DNA from: Oscheius sp. JU75
Taxonomy: Eukaryota > Nematoda > Chromadorea > Rhabditida > Rhabditidae
DNA: 64,000 nucleotides
Assembly (NCBI GenBank): GCA_037178855.1
Contig: JASJZC010000006.1
Span: forward strand, 6,944,001-7,008,000
Direction: 5' to 3'
Shown: piece after piece, positions 24,268 to 36,952 of the stretch
How positions within the stretch are numbered: position 1 is the stretch's first letter
How the letters are laid out: every line of letters begins with the position of its first letter
Program-made: the position numbers and the translations under genes
Notes under the pieces: generated by a model
What the model was told of the DNA's origin: nothing
Database searches by the model: none
What the model saw: the letters and a program-made list of their open reading frames with translations, nothing else

Positions 24268-27065
24268 TTAAGCCATGTAGTTGTAGAGTCGATGGTTCTG
24301 GGCATCACGGGCCAGATACTCGCGCTCAATTAGCGATTCGATTCGTTTCTTGATCAGCTGCGGAGACGGCATGAAGCGATGCTTCAGCTGATTGGTGACC
24401 TCGGTGACAAGATTATTGTGATCCATCTGTTTGCGAGACTTCATGATACGGACAATGGCCGCCTCAACCTCGTGCTTTCTGTCTTCGTCAATCTGGAAAT
24501 CGAAATTTACGAGTAAAACTTGAATACTCACCTTATTCTTGATCTCCTTCCTCTCCGGTTCCGCATCGCTCTTTGTGGCGACGAGTTGAATCTTGATGCG
24601 ATTCAACTTCGAATTGAACGAGTCGTTGACGGAGAACTCGTCATTGCCGTCAATATCCTTGCCCTTTCCTTTCCTGGCCAAAATACGCTGTGTCGGCTTG
24701 CCCATGGCCAACGACTGCAGGATCTTCTTTAGCTCTTTGTCAGGCACTTGGGTGTCGGCCTGAAAACGTTTTCTATTGAAGCATTTGGGAGCACGTACCA
24801 TGAGCTCGTTGAATGTCATTTTAGACTTGGCATTGAATCTCATGAGAACGACCATGGTCTGCGTGGTGGTCTGCAGGATCTTTTCACGCCTGACATTCTG
24901 TGAGCTAGAGCTGCTTCCCGCTTCTTCCTGCTGACTGGCATCTTCGAGGGGTGGTCCATAGAAGATGGCCTTGATGTCAGCACTTCCCAGCATTGTGTTC
25001 AAGGTTATCTTTCGGCCGCTATGCTTCTGCACGTAGAAATCTTCGAAGGTCTGCAATATTTGTGTTTGACAACTATATAATAGAAAGTATCACCTTGAAG
25101 CTGGTCATGCATACAGTTGGCAGGATACAGATAGTACTAGAACTTTGTGTCGGCCAGATTCCGGCAGTCAGAACACGAACGTTGATGTCGACCGGATCAC
25201 GTTGACGAATCTAAGCATGTTTTTAAAAAGGCAACAAGAATAAATGACGAACCTGAAGACTGCTGTCTCTGTGTTCCCTAAAGCTGCTGGTCAAAGTGGC
25301 CCATATTTCCTTGTCGCGGAACATGTTCTCCAATTTCTGAGTGAATTGACAGCCGCATTCCGTCTTTAGCTTGCTCAACATGGCCTTCTCAGCATCGTCC
25401 GAAATGCTCTTGTCAAGTAGAAGTCTCTTGGCCAAATGCTGCTTGTAGAACTTTTCAAAGATGTCCTTCTCCTGCAGGAAACGGAAGAGGACCATAGCTT
25501 TGTCTAGATAGGCTTCTATCTCATTGTCTCCGACCACGCGATTTCCTTTCTTGAGCTTCTCATCCATGTAGAGCGAGAGATACTCCGGACTCTTCTGGTT
25601 CTTATTGAAGAAGCTCTCGAAGTCATTTTGGATGCGGTTCTTGAACAGTTTGTCATTGCCGAAGGCGTCAAAGAGGAAATGGTCACAGCGATCTTTCAGA
25701 TTCAGAAGAGACTGGATGTACTTGACGGGATTGTTGGCCAGCTCGCCCGTCTCGCTCACAATGGCGTCTCCGAGACCGCAGAGATATCTGCAATAGATTC
25801 AATTGAGAAATTATTTAAAAAGAACCCACTTGCTAAGAGCTATAGTCATGGTCTGGAGGCCATTCTCGACACGACGTAGCAGCCTGTACATTCTTCTCAG
25901 ATCATCGACTTGATCGTTGGCCAGCATGTGCTGCACCCCGCTATCTTCCATGTTAACAATCGTTTGAAGATGGCTCGTAATTAGCACATTGTCCAGAACA
26001 TCGAGAACCTTGTTTTCCGTCTCTTGGTCCAGATATCTCTTGGCTCTGTTCATCTCGTTCTCCAGACAGCTCTCGACCTCGCGCGTGTACGTGCTCGAAT
26101 TCTTCGCCTCGAGATACTTCTGTCCCTGCTGCCTGTAGTATTCGGCTGTCTCGAAGAGGAACGGCTCTTCGAACTCTTGCACGTATACACTTCGATTATC
26201 TATTCCGAGCGAGACCAGCATCTGACAAGCCTGCTTGATTCCCATCCTGAAGCATGGCTATGAAAAGGCAATGAAAAACCAGCTCACCAGTTGACGTTGG
26301 TTCCATTGCGCTCATCGGCAATCATGTTGATTAGAGTTGATCGGAGCTCATGGTTCACACCTCCGCGTTGCAGAACAGCATCTCTGCAAGGCCAAAATTA
26401 CAAAAGATCCGACACAAGCAGACAGGCAAGGACTACCGACAAATGCTCACCTAAATACGATGAGACCTAGCGAGTAGACGTTTTCCACATTCTGTTGTGC
26501 GACATAGACCCTGTCCATGTACATCAAGATGTCTCTGATCATGATCTGTATCGAAAAATGGATTGCACAAGAAGGACAAGCATACCATAGATGTGATGTG
26601 GTCATGCCAGACGCGGGTCAATGTATCCAGGAGTGTATTCTCAGCGATGGCTGTCAGGACTTGAGGGGCGATATAATTGGAGAGATGATCAGTGACGACA
26701 CTTCGCAGACCGCCATAGAGCTTCTCTCCGTGCTTGTGAAGCACCATTGTGTAGGCATTCCTGTAGAGTTCTTCGAAGCTGAGTCCCGAGCTGTTTTTTC
26801 GCTGGATTTCCTGTATGGCTTTTTCCAGAGTAGCCCATGTCTGCGTTACGAAGCTTCCATCCATGTTCGTCTGAAAATAACGCATCACAGGAGCAAAAAA
26901 AAGTAGTTTTTATTTGTTGGGTATGCTAACGAAAGGGTTTTCTTTGTCAACGAAGTTGTGTAATGTGGTACAAACTTTACAAACAAGATATAAACTTACA
27001 CCAGGAAACGCACGAATGCGCATCAAGGTCTTGCTAGAGTTGACAGGCGGCGGCTGCCTTGACAT
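24268..27065 (-). CDS. CUL3: Cullin-3, scaffold of BTB-CUL3 ubiquitin ligases
   Basis: Ten exons on the minus strand (27000-27065, 26586-26870, 26451-26545, 26288-26383, 25830-26246, 25253-25787, 25094-25210, 24799-25050, 24532-24759, 24268-24492) give 771 residues, close to the 768 of human CUL3. The scaffold joins BTB substrate receptors at its N-terminus to RBX1 at its C-terminus. Near-identical CUL3 blocks include [47 protein letters not shown] and the neddylation region [11 protein letters not shown], whose lysine is the usual NEDD8 site. The winged-helix end, [20 protein letters not shown], is CUL3-like rather than CUL1-like. The acceptor TTTTCAG sits one base before the ATG, so the message is probably trans-spliced. 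Nothing about it looks damaged. Confidence 0.97.
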
Positions 27066-28375
27066 GCTGAAAATGTTCCAGAAAATAATAAATTACAAGC
27101 ACGAGTTGCTTATATAAACTAAGAATAATAATTTTAGAGGAAATACGCTTGAGTTTGAGAAAAGAAACTTGTTTGAAGTTAATGAAATTGGGAAGATAAA
27201 GGCAGAATTAATAATAGATTCTTTTAAAATTTTTACGATTATGTGATCTTTTTATAGGAATCGAACAAAACTGAGGAGAGCACTGCAAAGAGAAAAAGAG
27301 TCGCCGAATACTCAAGCCAAATTTGGCATAAATCTACAGATCAAGCGACATTTTCTGTCAAAATTGTACAATGGAATAAAGATTTTTCCATGCAGAAAAG
27401 AGACGGTTTCCAGCTGATAGACTATCAGAGACGCCGTAGAATCTTGTCCGCAAGGCCCACCCGCGATCAATACGGACGTAACCGCTGCGAGTGCGCGCCA
27501 CGGCCGAGAAATTCTCTGAAAGCACAACTGCTGACTTTGATTCTCTCTCGAATACTTCTTAATTTTTTCCAATCATAGTAATAAAATGAACGGGAACCAG
27601 AAACAAAAAAAGTGCTGCCTAATGAGGAATCCACTAACTGTTTTGCAGTTAGTGGATTCCTCATTAGTGGTCAAACAATGGTAGGTTATTGTCGTGGCGA
27701 AAGCCTCTGCCAGCATTGAATCCTCAGTTTTGAATTTACAGAAAATAGAAAATCCGACTATTCTTTAGTGATCTAAAAGCATTTTCTGACTCATGAGCAT
27801 GTCTTTACAGTCATCATTCCTTAGTCTCTCTCGACTAAACTCACTATATTGATCACTGTCTGGGCATCAAATTGAGGTAAGATGCTTTATTTCTGAATAA
27901 AAAGGTTAAAACTAAGCAAAATGTACAATGCTAGGAAGAGAGTAAGCTGTACCCGTGACAAACCCGGTGCAAAACAACGATAACCAAACAAACGATTAGA
28001 GCAGAGGTAAAGGCGATCTTTACGACCGCCGAAGTTCTTCTCGAAGAAAGCGGAATATCACATCTCTCGCAGTTTCTGACAGCTTTTATGATGAAAAGAA
28101 GTCCGCCACCAGTTCGGACGGGCAAATTTCTTTTAATCGACATAAAAAATTGGGGTGGAGAAAATTTTGAGGCTGCTGATTGTGAGGTCCGCAGCATCTT
28201 CTGCCATATTCATTGGTCCAGAAGGGGCCAGACAAGTGCGAATCAAGACGAAAGCCATTTTGAACTAGGTGCGTACTCGCCTGAGAGAAGGATAACGACT
28301 GAAAAAACAAGTGACCTCAAATTCTACTGGACAAGTGCAATAGCTTTATAAAAACTTTGACAATCGGAGGCAACA
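27066..28375. other. Intergenic region with a perfect hairpin
   Basis: No gene was found in this 1.3-kb gap between the CUL3 start and the RBM25-type stop. The region is A/T-rich. Its only notable feature is the perfect palindrome at 27619-27667. Confidence 0.5.
27619..27667. repeat. Perfect 22-bp inverted repeat with 5-nt loop
   Basis: The left arm CTAATGAGGAATCCACTAAC (plus TG) is followed by TTTTG and then by its exact reverse complement. A perfect 22-bp stem is very unlikely by chance and shows no decay, so it is either recent or under selection. No coding frame uses it. It could be a small mobile fold-back element or a hairpin RNA. Confidence 0.85.
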
Positions 28376-29663
28376 CTAATCTAAAGGAGAAGGAACGACG
28401 CCGAGTCGCTTGCACTCGGTTTCAAAGACAATTTTGCGCCAGAGCTTGATCATGAAAGTCTCGGCGTCTTCGTCCAGAATCTAAATTCTCTTTTAGAAGG
28501 GTTTGAAAAAACTAACCAGAGAGACGTCCGTTAGCAGCTTATAGGGGTCCGATTCCTTAGCTATTTTGTCACAAATGTAGTCACAGAATGAATTTTCCTC
28601 TTCTCCAATGTACTCCGATAGGCGTTTCATGACCCACGGTCGCATTCGATTGTCCAGAAAATGTTCGTCCATTTGGGTGCGATCTACCGATGTGGCAAAG
28701 AGTTCTTCTGAACCGATCAGCTTCGTGAAATTGAGAAAATGACCTACTTTTGTCCGTTGGCGTCTTCTGAAGAATGTCTTTGAACATTTTACTTCTTTCC
28801 TCCGGCGTAATATGTGCCGCTCTGTCTTCTTTTGTAATCTCGAACGGCTTGAGGGTTTTTCTGGTGCGCAAAAGATCAACTTCTTCCTCGTCCGCCGTAT
28901 TGAAGACTTGGGCGGCTTTGGACTTCAATGCCGTCTTGACATCAATACTGACGGCGATTTTCTTCGGAAGAGTAGGCTGGAAGACGGTACTACCTGTAAA
29001 ATTAAACAATTTGGATAAATTGAGAATAAAGCCACCTTCAAATACTTGTGCGTAAGAAGCCGTCTTCGTTTGGGAAAGACTCGACTCTGCGCCTATTTTC
29101 TTGGGATCTTCCAGTTTTTCTTCGTCCTTTTTCGACTGCTTGCAGCCTTCGGGAGTTCTACTTTGCGATTCAATTGTCGTCTTGTCGAGTACAAGACGAT
29201 TCACCGCCTTCAGTTCCTTCGCTTCGGCTTGTCTATCCTCCTCATCGTACCTTTTCTCACTCTCGAAGGCTCTTCTTCGTCTCTTCAACTCGCGGCCTTC
29301 GAACCAGCGGGAGTCATCTTCCTCATCGCGATATTTAGCCAGAAATTTACGTAAATATTCGACTTCCTTCTCAGGAACACTGAGAATGAGCAAAAATGTA
29401 TGTGAAACGAAAAACGCGAACCGTTCGGCCGAAATCCTCGCCTCCCTTTTGTAATGATGTAGCCTCTTCTCTTCGCGCTCTTCCCACCTAGCCACCTGCA
29501 GTTTGTACTTTCTCTTTTTCATTTTCAGCTGGCGACGAAGTGCGACGATTTCCTCGTCGTCGGAGGAGGAGGAAGAGATAGACGAGTCGCTTCGGGAGGA
29601 TTGTCGATCATGATGGGGTGGCCTCTCGTGCTTGGAGAAACTTGACGGCAAATTATAAGCCAT
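28376..29663 (-). CDS. RBM25-type PWI-domain splicing factor lacking an RRM
   Basis: Five exons (29422-29663, 29036-29379, 28748-28993, 28517-28707, 28376-28480) are separated by introns of 42, 42, 40 and 36 nt. The N-terminal part is Ser-rich, then charged and coiled (VEYLRKFLAKYRDEEDDSRW resembles the RBM25 segment before its acidic region). The C-terminal ~100 residues are a PWI domain: ELFATSVDRTQMDEHFLDNR, then RPWVMKRLSEYIGEEENSFC and ILDEDAETFMIKLWRKIVFE. PWI domains bind nucleic acid and RBM25 controls 5' splice-site choice. Human RBM25 starts with an RRM, which I do not see here; an acceptor (TTTTTAG) lies 2 nt before the ATG, so the message probably starts by trans-splicing at this point. 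Either the RRM has been lost or a further exon was missed. Confidence 0.8.
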
Positions 29664-30024
29664 TTCTAAAAAGACAACAGGTTACAAAGATTATTCGACT
29701 GGGAGAAAAGCAAAGTCTACGAGTGCGATTTTGTTTCCACGGTAATTTTCTGCAATAAGGCATCGCTTGCAATTTTCACTATTGTTGAAAAAAAAAACGT
29801 CAGAATTTTGTTTCTCTGTTCTTTGTTAAATACATAATCAAGAGACCCAGAAAACATGCAAAAAAAGAAAAAGGGAAAAGAGCCCAGGGCAGTTTTTTTT
29901 TTTTTTTTTTTGCTTTTTGCGCGCCAAAAAAATTGCTTCGTTTCAGGAACCAAATTCGACAAACTTCTTTTGATGGACTGACTGTCTCTGCCTTTTTGAT
30001 CCACGATCAGATAGAACATTTTAT

Positions 30025-31072
30025 TTACTTTCCGTACCCGTATCCTCCCCGACCATATCCGCTGCCTCCGTATCCGCTGCCTCCGTATCCGCTGTTCCCG
30101 TAACCGCCCTGAGGACCGTAATGGCTCATTGGCGGAGGTCCATATCTGTTGTGCATCGGCAGCTGGTAGGGCATTGGCTCCTGAGGAAGAGGTTCGGGCA
30201 TTCCATAGCTCTTGATCGTCTTCACAACGGTGACAGTCGGCTCAGGTTCTGGCATAGGAGGAGGAGCATAGGATTTGACTGGTTCCGGAACAGGTTCGGG
30301 GTGAGGCTCAGGCATCGGAGGAGGGGGAGGAGGAGCGCTGTATGATGGCTTTGGCTCAGGAAGAGGTTCTGGCATGGGAGGAGAAGCATAGGACTTGACC
30401 GGTTCAGGAACCGGCTCCGGCATTGGAGGTGGAACATAACTAGGCTTGACCATTGGCATGGGCTCTGGAACTGGTTCAACTGGTGGCAGTGGACGATTGT
30501 ATCCAGAGTTTCCATAGCCTCCTTGATTCACAAACTGCGGTCGGAAGTAGCCGCCTCTAAAAAACGACAATGGTTGTTGGTCAATTAGTGATCAGATCCA
30601 TTTCTGTTAGCGTCACAGCTAACACTAAAGATCGCGTAATTGGCGAATAGATAAGTGACCGCGATCAAACCAAGTGTATTACACTTCGAAAGGTAGGAAG
30701 ATGTTTCGCTGATTTTTGTCACTATTCGAGAAGAAAAATTACTCATTACATCAGGGATAGTTCCTTCTCATGCGCGCGCCAAGACATCTTCATCGCGGCA
30801 AGCACCGAACTTGCCCCAAGGCCTCATTGTTTAGGACAGTGATGTTTTACAAAGTCTTGAGACTAATCAAAATCTACAAGATTGCAGAACATAACTGGGT
30901 AGAAAATGTTTGTCTGAACCTAGAAAACGACAGTAAGAAAAACAGCTTGGTTAGTTTTTGTTTGATCGCTCCGATGAAACGATATGCTTACTGGTTACCA
31001 AATGATCTCAAAAATTTGGACATACCCTAAAACAGATCCGAATAGAAGTAATAGAACGGCAGGAGAATACAT
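30025..31072 (-). CDS. Secreted Pro-Glu-Pro repeat protein with Gly/Tyr-rich tail
   Basis: Two exons, 31026-31072 and 30025-30556, encode 192 residues. Exon 1 is a clean signal peptide (MYSPAVLLLLFGSVLG). The mature protein has a Gly/Tyr/Asn-rich start (QGGYGNSGYNRP), then repeats built on PMPEPxPEPxKSY separated by alanine and proline, and a tail of GYGGSGYGGSGYGRGGYGYG. There are no cysteines and no known domain. Such composition is typical of cuticle, eggshell or gland-secreted matrix proteins; the actual role is unknown. It lies between stomatin (254 bp upstream) and the RBM25-type gene (361 bp downstream), all on the minus strand. The frame of the 469-nt intron was fixed by the GG|A codon joining signal peptide and body. 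Confidence 0.72.
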
Positions 31073-31326
31073 GGTCTGGTCACCACTCTAGACTGCCAGT
31101 GATCTTTTTAAAAGAGAAGGAATGATCGGCGTGACCAGTACAGAGTGTAAACCTGGACGAGAGAAAAAAAAAGAAAGAACAGATACGGGAACTGAAGTCA
31201 AACGTCATTTTCTTCTCGAACTTGGTGTCGAACAATGACCCATTAGACGAACGAAGTCCTGACTCATACCCAGTAAAGAAAGTTTATTTCAGAAACAGGG
31301 ATGATGAGGGAAGAGTCGAAAGATGA

Positions 31327-32982
31327 TCAACTCGTTTTCTTTCGATCTAATGGCTGAAGGAAGTTTTGGATCAATTCAATCTGAAAAGCAGTCTCGGGAA
31401 AGAATGAGAATAGACTTACAGGGAATGGGAATATGATAGTTGAGTTCTTCTCAGCACTGATACTGTTCAACGTCTGAAGGTAACGGAGCTGGATGGCACA
31501 AGGGGACGAGGCGATCTGAAAGCACAACCTTGAGACAATACTTGGATCCCTTGACCACTTCAGCTGCCTCTCTCAAAGCTCTTGATGCTTTCTGTTCTCC
31601 TTCAGCTGCAATGACCTTGGCTCCGGCCTCTCTCGTCGCCTCAGCTTCCGCAGCCATTGCTCGCTGCAGCTGCATTGGTAGTCGAACGTCTTTCACTTCT
31701 ACTCTTTCCACTTTTACTCCCCAAGGGTCGGTCGCTTCGTCCAGTGTCAGCTGAAAACGTGTTCCAGTGAGACTAAGAGTGGACTCCGTTAGATACTAGT
31801 AACTTTGTAGATCGAGCATTCAAAACCCGTATTCCGATAAGCGTTCTTGGTATTCACTGTTTGCTGCTGAGAATTGATTCAGCGGTTTATCCCTTGTCAA
31901 CATGCACTCGACATTTTCTGACTGCCAGACTGTCCGGCGGTCCGTCTTAAATTGACCTACAATGACAGAGACAACGTTCTCTCACTCAGAGTTAATCTCC
32001 AGACAGAGTCGAGTTGCCACTTCTAACTCTCTTAAAATTTCAAAATAAAGCAAAAGAGCCTTCAATAAAAACTAATTGTTCTCCCACAGTTTCGCCAAAA
32101 AAAAAATTGAAAATTTCTCTGGATGACTGCGGTATTACATCGTCTTCGCAATCCGATAGTAAAGCAAAACGTATAGCAATCAAGCTACCGAATGAAAGCA
32201 GCTACCATGTGCCCAAGAGTACGATGTTCTGGTCGCGATAGAGCTACGGGGCACTACAGACTGCCTCTACCCGAGATAAAGATAGCTGCTACCTGACAGA
32301 TTTGCCCCCTTTGCTTATGTATCTCTAGACAAAAAACTCCTTACCTGCATTTGATGAGAGATAGCCTCACGGTCTGAGAGCATCTCGGCCAGTGTCCTCG
32401 TACCCAAAATATTCCTGAGAGTTGTCTGAGCCAAGAGCTTCGTCGAGCGAGAAGCATCTTCGACATTTGTGACTGATATTGTAGCGTTTGATATGCGGAA
32501 GTAGACGACGGCATCGACAGCCACCGTCACGGAATCTTTCGATAGAATCTCTTGAGGCGGCACGTCGAAAGACACGACCCTCAAGTCTATCTTTTTATAG
32601 GAATCTATACATGGAACAATGAAGAAGAGACCTAAATGTAGTTACTGATTAGCTGGGTTTACAGTCAAACCTGGCCCTCTGGCCCCTCCAGGCATGAGAC
32701 GACCCAGTCTGAATATCACAGCTCGTTCGTATTCTTGAACAACCTAAATCTTCTTCGGGATTGTTCTGATTTAAAACTCACTTTTATGCAAAGACATGCT
32801 GATAAGGGTAGTGTGCAAACTACTAGAATATAGGAGAATATAGTTAGAATCCAGGCACAGAGAGTGAATTCGACTACCTGATTAGCTGAAATAGGGTGTT
32901 TGAGAAAAGGAATCAATCACTTACTGTCTACTATCCTCGTAAGTGGATTTCTGCCCGATGTGAACTTGCGCGGTGCATCCAT
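31327..32982 (-). CDS. Stomatin (band 7 / PHB-domain membrane protein)
   Basis: Seven exons (32925-32982, 32782-32885, 32671-32743, 32345-32631, 31556-31750, 31420-31515, 31327-31380) give 288 residues, the usual stomatin length. A short basic N-terminus leads to one hydrophobic hairpin ([20 protein letters not shown]), and then the PHB domain: [60 protein letters not shown] and [16 protein letters not shown]. The end ([19 protein letters not shown]) is also standard. Stomatins oligomerise on the inner face of the plasma membrane and modulate ion channels; nematodes have several (mec-2, unc-1, sto genes) and I cannot say which this is. The 40-nt intron at 31516-31555 uses an unusual donor, GTCAAG. 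An acceptor lies 7 nt before the ATG. Confidence 0.95.
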
Positions 32983-35900
32983 CAAGGGGCTGGAAGAACA
33001 AATCACAGTCTTGTTGGGATTAAGCTTTAGAATTCAAGAAAGTGCTCTGTGTTATTTTATGAGAGATATTTGGTCGCGAAGAGAGAGCAACAAATATAGG
33101 CTCCGAAAGCCGAATTAGTCAAAAGGAAGGGGAGAGCTGAGAGAGCCCTCATCAGACATCCATAATTCTTTTGACATGAAGTACTGGTACTGTATAATGT
33201 GGGTACAGCCAAAGAACTCGTATCCGGGCTACATTGGTATATTTCGATCGAGCTCCAAAGGAGCAAAAAAAACGAGGAAAATAAGAGATTATGCAAAGGC
33301 GATATCCTCGACGACAATAGCGTATAACTCAGAATTGAAAATGAGCTTGTTTACGGGAATTAGCTGGCGCAGGAGAATGACATACTGGAATTACTCTTAC
33401 ATCCCTCGGCTATTGAATCAACATGTGGGCAATGCAGGACAATTCGTCACTTACAATAAGCAGATGGCTTGTTCTTCAGACTGCCTTGTGTTGGCAGGGT
33501 AAAAATTAAAGGTACATAACTACTGGACCAAAGCAGCCGGAAGAAGATTCTTTTCCCTATAAAGGGTAGTGCTCCGAAAAATGGTCTAGAAGACAAGCTC
33601 CTTCTGTGCAAAAATCAATCCCATCTTTGAGCTCGTGTGGTATTTGGAGCTGTCTAACCTTTTCATGGAACATCTTGAAAATGTCTATTGCATATTCTCT
33701 TATGTCACTCTTTGTGTCTCTGTCTCTAACCATAAGCCGTTTAAGCTGTCAGCTCAGACCTATCACTGTCTGTTCTACATAATGGTTTCTTTCCGTTCAC
33801 TAAACATTTCTTCTTACTTTTTCTATTTCTTGCAATATAAAGTCTAATGTGGAAATGTTTCTCTCTTCTATAGACAGAGCCATAAAGTGGACATGGATTT
33901 GCATGAGTGGCTCTCTCTCACCCCACTCTGCTCCTCATTAACTGAGGTTACCTAATAAGCGTGCAAGCGAAACAAAGAAAAAGACAAGCTACTAGTTCAT
34001 TCAGATCAAATAAAATGTTTAAAAATTTCAAAAAAGAGTTGGGGGAGTGCTTCGGGCAATGTGAATGACAAGTGACACCGACTAGTAATGAGATAGCGGC
34101 CATTCAATTAGACACAGCCCGATTGTGGCTGTGGGAGTCTCTATCCGTAAATAAAATCCAAAGCTCTGACTATAGGAGGAGAGGATGCATAAGTGAGCAG
34201 TGGGTAAGTGGTATATGACCGAATTTATTTCTATGGAAATCCGACGAGAGGAAAACGGAAGAGGGAGAAGACATTGAAAAGGACTGGAAACCTAATAACA
34301 TCTACCACATTCAGACATGTTTATTGGATAAGCTGGGCAGTTGTTTCAGTCTCGATGGGGAGAGACGAAAGAAGATTTGGAGAATGCTTAGAAAAGGATG
34401 ATTGCGAGGAGTACGTCAACGAGAACTAGTGGGATTCATGACAACATGACCAACAGAACTAACAGTAATGCTGAGAAAACTAGAGCCAAAGAGTTTCATT
34501 AAGAAGTATCGGCTCTTTTCTTTTAATACTAAAATTGTTATGCCAGCCACTTCAAAGCCAGTTCTCGCGTAAAAAAGACCATTTAGTCTACTAGGTGTAT
34601 ATGTTCTGCAAAGTTAAAGAATTGAATTAGTACCACAACTTTGCAAAACGTCACAAGTCTTGGAAGCCACGTTTTGATATCGAAATGATATCGTAATTTG
34701 TCTATCTTATTGAGGTGGGTTAAATGGAAGGAAACTGGCTTTAGGCTAAACTTCTCTTGTGAATTACTCAAGAAGAAGTGGAACTGGCTACGTTAGAGGG
34801 TGTAGTATGGCGGGACTCTGCCTCCCTAACGACTAGCTGAAACATGAAACTTTATCCCAAATTAACGAGTAGAGAGAGGAGAAGAGAGAGATCTATTCTC
34901 ACGAACCTCTTCCAGTAATCTGATTGTTAGTCAAAGAGCACACCAGAATCTGACTACTAGGGTCTAAAAGTCTCTGAGACAACGAGCGGACCGGAAGAGA
35001 GCAACGCTGCGGAATGCCTCGTAATGACCACAAAGCCTTGATGAGAATGTTTGGTGAAATCTTGTCGATACTGAGAGGGAGAGAGACGGAAGCTATCAAC
35101 TGACAGCAGGACACCTTCCGACAATTAGTCTCCTTGAGTCTCTCTCTCTCTGCTGTTCGGCTCTAAATCTTGACGCGAATGTGTCTAATTGTTGTGATTT
35201 AGAGACGAGCAGATTTGCATGAAAAAGGGGGAGAAATGGCTCCGAGAATTGGACTCGGGATTGACAGGAGTCTCAGCTGAAAAGAGAGATGTCCTCTCAA
35301 CTCATTCCCAAAGTGTACGGTTCAACAGCCTCGAATAGCCAGAGTCAAGAGGACGTTTTGAGGGATGAAGCCGTATTATGTGGATGGCAACAGCGGATAG
35401 AGAAGGGATTAGGCAGAAATTGGACGGGAAAACAGAAAGAATTCTGGGAAACAGGCAATATCCGCTCGAAGGAGCTTCATCCCGGGCACTGATCATGCTG
35501 TGACTAGATAAGAACAAGGTACTGATTCATTTCTGGACGATGATCATATGGTATCAGAAACAAGAGCTTCTTTTTTTCGAGAAAAGTGCCAAAACCAAAC
35601 TGGACAAGATCGATTCGTCAAACCAAAGATACGAATTGGCATCTTTTTTGCTAATCTGAATTCAGGCTCTAAGGCAATGGAGATACTTCCTGACGGAACA
35701 AGATGACTTTTCTTCAAACCTTGTCAATTTTAACAGTAACTGCCAGTGTTACAGATCTTTCGAAGATTGTATAGGTAGTGTCTGATTATCTGTCATTGTG
35801 TGACATGTGAGGTTTTGTTCGTGAAGATTTTTTCATAAAGATTGGCTGAAAACTCAAAAATCTGAAAGTTCAACTATTTGTCTTTTATTTTCGAGCAAAT

Positions 35901-36952
35901 ATGCAAATTTTCCGGTCTGACTATGCTTTGCAATTTGTATAGATGACAAGCTACAACTTTCTAGAACATTGAAATACGAAACAATACTGTCTTCCAGCCA
36001 AAACGCCAATGATTAGAGCCTTCTAACAGAGAAACAGTGTATTTCAAAAAGAAACTGAATCGATCGAGCAGAATCTCTTAAGAAGTGCAAAGACGACAAT
36101 CTATCATCCAGAGGCGAGTATTATGAACAATGAGTAGGATTAGTCGAGGGCTATTCCCAAGACTCAAATTAGCAGCGAGAGAGTCTGTTAAATGTGTCGT
36201 TTAAAGTGTTGCCTTCCAATTAGGAGCCAGGGTCATTGATCCCTCGGGAGAAGGGTCTGCCTACCCCTCGAAAAAGGACTGCTGGAAAAGAATGTTTTGG
36301 TGGCAGAGTTTGCGTGCAAAGAGGCCACACAATGATATTGGGAGGGGGAGCTTAGTGCGTGAGGAATTTGTAAATGGCTGAAGAGGGTCAACTGACCTGT
36401 TTCTGCTGTTCAGTCCGATGCTGAAATTCCGAGCCGATTTTTTGTCTCTAAGCGTGGAAAGCATTCTCAAGCAGACAAGAGAGCGGCTGTGAACTGCCTC
36501 CACTTTGAATTTAAAAAGAACACGCGTATTCTTCCCTTTCAGCCAAGCATATTCTAGAGGACTGGTCCCGAAAGAGCTCTCACCCTTTTTTCTGGATCCA
36601 TCGAAATGTAAACTAATTAGTGATGGATGATGTTACACCACGAGCTCGAAAATAACTGAGGGAGGAGGATAAATACACGACTGCACGGCAATCAAAATAC
36701 TGAAACAATAGAACTTTGGGGGAGCCTTTGCGGCCAATGGGAGACGACAATCACCTGGTTGACGAGGTATCTTTACAGCGCGCGGAGAGATCCCAACGAG
36801 CTGGCACCGAATGATGCGGAAAAAGAGAGCTGTGACGAGTAAATGACCCTCTTCTGCCACCACTGCGATTTGTCGATCTCTTCGACTCCAGTGCATAAAT
36901 ACATTTACTGGTATATAAAACTAATTTACAAAACTATACAGTACCGGTTGTA
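32983..36952. other. Gene-poor region, no gene recognised
   Basis: About 4 kb between stomatin and HADH holds only short frames without domain similarity or plausible splicing. Two short fold-backs related to the core of the 22-kb element lie at 34603-34648 and, more weakly, 35926-35967. The stretch must contain the 3' UTR of HADH and the upstream region of stomatin. Confidence 0.4.
34603..34648. repeat. Short fold-back, TTCTGCAAAGTT core
   Basis: GTTCTGCAAAGTT is followed after about 20 nt by AACTTTGCAAAAC, its imperfect reverse complement. The same core forms hairpins at 22166-22206, 54570-54614 and 63019-63062. Confidence 0.5.

Noticed and set aside
27312..27664. Two overlapping minus-strand frames near the perfect hairpin
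   Set aside because: No domain, and the second runs through the palindrome.
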